Below are positions 5,418 to 6,571 of a stretch of DNA of 6,571 nucleotides, piece by piece. Position 1 is the stretch's first letter; each line of letters starts with the position of its first letter. The translations under genes and the position numbers were made by a program. The notes under the pieces were generated by a model, which was not told the origin of the DNA, did no database searches, and saw only the letters and a list, made by a program, of their open reading frames with translations. The stretch spans positions 1 to 6,571 of the forward strand of contig JANSYB010000128.1 in assembly GCA_024742655.1 (NCBI GenBank), given 5' to 3'. This DNA is from Paracoccaceae bacterium. Its GTDB lineage: Bacteria > Pseudomonadota > Alphaproteobacteria > Rhodobacterales > Rhodobacteraceae.

Positions 5418-5426
5418 GTCTATCTA
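5398..5426 (+). promoter_or_regulatory. Sigma70-like promoter of tRNA-Gly
   Basis: TTGCAC (5398-5403), a 17-nt spacer and TATCTA (5421-5426) place a start near 5433, about four bases before the mature tRNA 5' end at 5437. Optimal spacing and position directly before a stable-RNA gene make this the most credible promoter in the window. It indicates that the tRNA is transcribed independently of the gene upstream. Confidence 0.6.
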
Positions 5427-5436
5427 CGCTTTCGCG

Positions 5437-5510
5437 GCGGGTATGATGTAATGGTAGCCTGTCAGCTTCCCAAGCTGAACGCGCGGGTTCGATTCCCGCT
5501 ACCCGCTCCA
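5437..5510 (+). tRNA. tRNA-Gly (anticodon CCC)
   Basis: 74 nt including the encoded CCA (5508-5510). Acceptor GCGGGTA (5437-5443) pairs with TACCCGC (5500-5506); the discriminator is U, as in bacterial glycine tRNAs. Anticodon stem TCAGC/GCTGA encloses loop TTCCCAA with anticodon CCC at 5469-5471, reading GGG codons. T arm GCGGG-TTCGATT-CCCGC (5483-5499) is perfect and the variable loop is 4 nt. The D stem is poor: of four pairs, one is a T·C mismatch and one a G·T wobble. It has its own promoter upstream. No second copy of its 3' end is visible in the window, so there is no sign of an integrated element using it as attachment site. Confidence 0.96.
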
Positions 5511-5517
5511 ACTCCCG

Positions 5518-5616
5518 TCAAAACCTGATGACCTGGACGACTGTTTTGTCGCGGTTCAGGACTTCGGAACGGGGCCCCATTGCGCGTTTGAACCTTGGTT
5601 TTTCAGGCTGGGACAT
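5518..5616 (-). CDS. Possible 32-residue small protein
   Basis: An ATG at 5616 (minus strand) opens 32 codons ending in TGA, encoding a basic, soluble peptide beginning MSQPEKPRFKRAMGPR and ending VVQVIRF. AGGGGAA lies ten bases upstream, a usable if rather distant ribosome site. Composition is more protein-like than neighbouring reading frames, and it follows the RND gene on the same strand about 180 bp downstream. I do not recognise the product. Part of it coincides with the hairpin at 5524-5560, and its 3' end lies only 8 bp from the tRNA end. It could be a real small gene, the tail of a lost gene, or chance. Confidence 0.25.
   Translation of the reverse strand: MSQPEKPRFKRAMGPRSEVLNRDKTVVQVIRF
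5524..5560 (+). terminator. Hairpin just downstream of the tRNA
   Basis: CCTGA (5524-5528)/TCAGG (5556-5560), ACC (5531-5533)/GGT (5553-5555) and CGAC (5538-5541)/GTCG (5548-5551) form an interrupted 12-pair stem with a TGTTTT loop, beginning 14 bases after the CCA. It is well placed to end or protect the tRNA precursor, but no T-run follows, so it is not a canonical intrinsic terminator. Confidence 0.3.
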
Positions 5617-5794
5617 GTGGTGATGTTTCCCCTGCTGCGGCTACAGACAGTGATCGAACGGTCTGATCTGGGGCCCATGATCCGAACCCCGGCTCGGGTT
5701 GCGACAGTGGATTTGCAGCGCCGCATGGCTCGCGGGCCGGGCGTGACCACCACCCTGTCTGCCCCTGCGATCTTCCTTTGCGCCATGGATGGTT
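5617..5794. other. Spacer with no supported gene
   Basis: Reading frames here are Arg- and Pro-rich with no recognisable family and appear to be chance. A short inverted repeat AACCC (5685-5689)/GGGTT (5696-5700) with a 6-nt loop lies about 95 bp beyond the RND stop codon; it lacks a T-run on either strand, so I do not call it a terminator. Confidence 0.5.
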
Positions 5795-6571
5795 TCAGGC
5801 ACCGGCATCAGGTGCGGATTGTTCAAACGCCCCTTCGTTGCCGGGTTGACGCGGGCGCCACCGCGACACGTTCTTCAGCCCCTTCGCACCCCACTCCGCG
5901 ACTTCGTGGACAATCAGACTCATGGCGGGAACCAGCACAAGGCTGAGAACGGTCGAGACGGCCACCCCCCCGATAACCGTGATGGCCAGGGGTTGCCGGA
6001 AGGCCGACCCGTCCAGCCACGGCATGGCGGCCGGGATCATGCCCAGTATCATGGCCACGCTTGTCATGACGATCGGCCGGGCCCTGTCCTGCGCCGCCAG
6101 GATGATCGAGCGTGGCATGTCGCCTGTGCGTCTGAAGGCTGCTGCGCTTCTGTCCACCAGAAGGATCGCATTCTTGGCGACAATCCCGAACAACAACAAG
6201 AACCCTATCATCACCGGCAGGGATATCGGCATTCCCGCGACTTTCAGTGTCAACATCCCTCCGATCAGTGACAGCAACATGGACGCCATGATTACAAAGA
6301 CTTGTCCGGCAGAACGGAACAGCGCAAAGAGAACGGCCCCCAGCAGAACCATGATGTTGACCGCCGTGTCCTTGAGAGCGGTCATCATCTCCTGTCTGGA
6401 TGCGGTATCGCCGGCCTGCAGAAGCGTGAGGCCATGCCCCTGTGCAGCAAGCGACCTGACGGCGTCGGTTGCGGCGCGCGAGATCGCCGGCACATCCGCA
6501 GGTGAAGAAGGATCGGCGACAACCCTCAGAACATACTGCCCGTCACGACGCACCAGCCTGAGCTGACCGAG
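5795..6571 (-). CDS. RND efflux permease, C-terminal part (runs off window)
   Basis: 258 residues are visible; the reading frame stays open to the right edge, so the GTG at 6553 is not a real start. A full-length RND permease is roughly 1,000-1,050 residues, so about a quarter is seen: the end of the porter domain, then hydrophobic segments matching TM8 (NIMVLLGAVLFALF), TM9, TM10 with the signature GIVAKNAILLVD, TM11 (RPIVMTSVAMILGMIP) and TM12, and a polar cytoplasmic tail. The TM10 lysine (codon at 6173-6175) and TM11 threonine, equivalents of AcrB K940 and T978 in the proton relay, are kept. It is an inner-membrane proton antiporter pumping substrates with a periplasmic adaptor and outer-membrane channel; the pattern is AcrB/HAE1-like rather than a metal exporter, but substrates cannot be inferred. 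No adaptor gene is in view; it would lie off to the right. Confidence 0.92.
   Translation of the reverse strand, partial: LGQLRLVRRDGQYVLRVVADPSSPADVPAISRAATDAVRSLAAQGHGLTLLQAGDTASRQEMMTALKDTAVNIMVLLGAVLFALFRSAGQVFVIMASMLLSLIGGMLTLKVAGMPISLPVMIGFLLLFGIVAKNAILLVDRSAAAFRRTGDMPRSIILAAQDRARPIVMTSVAMILGMIPAAMPWLDGSAFRQPLAITVIGGVAVSTVLSLVLVPAMSLIVHEVAEWGAKGLKNVSRWRPRQPGNEGAFEQSAPDAGA

Noticed and set aside
5556..5786. 76-codon minus-strand ORF starting 8 bp after the RND stop
   Set aside because: Spacing looks operonic, but the Arg/Pro/Gly-rich product has no domain character and no clear ribosome site; likely chance.
5922..6566. 214-codon plus-strand ORF opposite the RND gene
   Set aside because: Shadow of the RND permease, whose TM10-TM12 signatures on the minus strand are unmistakable.
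1..6571. CRISPR array, insertion sequence with transposase, or tRNA-anchored genomic island
   Set aside because: No regularly spaced repeats longer than 10 bp, no transposase or integrase motif on either strand, and no duplicate of the tRNA 3' end in the window.

Overview
The window reads as a high-GC alphaproteobacterial chromosome, most likely Rhodobacterales (Roseobacter group). The evidence is about two-thirds G+C in the genes, strong G/C preference at third codon positions, an alphaproteobacterial-length cytidylate kinase, a tRNA-Gly(CCC) with an encoded CCA, and a kinase–aminotransferase fusion that I associate with marine alphaproteobacteria. This placement is inferred from sequence character, not from a database match.

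Layout, left to right. Positions 1-261 hold no supportable gene but contain two promoter-like signals, one firing left out of the window and one right. 262-1395 (+) is a TPR-type sulfotransferase. It converges on cmk (1405-2022, -), with only 9 bp between the stop codons. 2023-2901 is an 879-bp stretch with no confident gene. Part of it is near 48% G+C, it contains two long imperfect foldback structures and one doubtful ORF ending in a membrane-like segment, and it finishes with spaced direct repeats just upstream of the next gene. 2902-5322 (+) is the centrepiece: one 806-residue protein joining an APH-fold small-molecule kinase to a class-III PLP enzyme of the ammoniophospholyase type (ETNPPL/PHYKPL-like). 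5437-5510 (+) is tRNA-Gly(CCC) with its own sigma70-like promoter. 5511-5794 is mostly empty apart from a hairpin and a possible 32-codon ORF. 5795-6571 (-) is the C-terminal third of an RND efflux permease cut by the right edge.

How the genes work together: they do not form an operon or an obvious system; each looks like its own transcription unit. The only real functional coupling is inside the fusion protein. There the N-terminal half is expected to phosphorylate a hydroxyl of an amino-alcohol-type substrate, and the C-terminal half to remove phosphate and ammonia and leave an aldehyde, so one polypeptide could start catabolism of such a compound. No transporter, aldehyde dehydrogenase or regulator gene lies beside it. 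The least explained part of the window is the structured, gene-poor block 2283-2598 and the repeats at 2772-2873.
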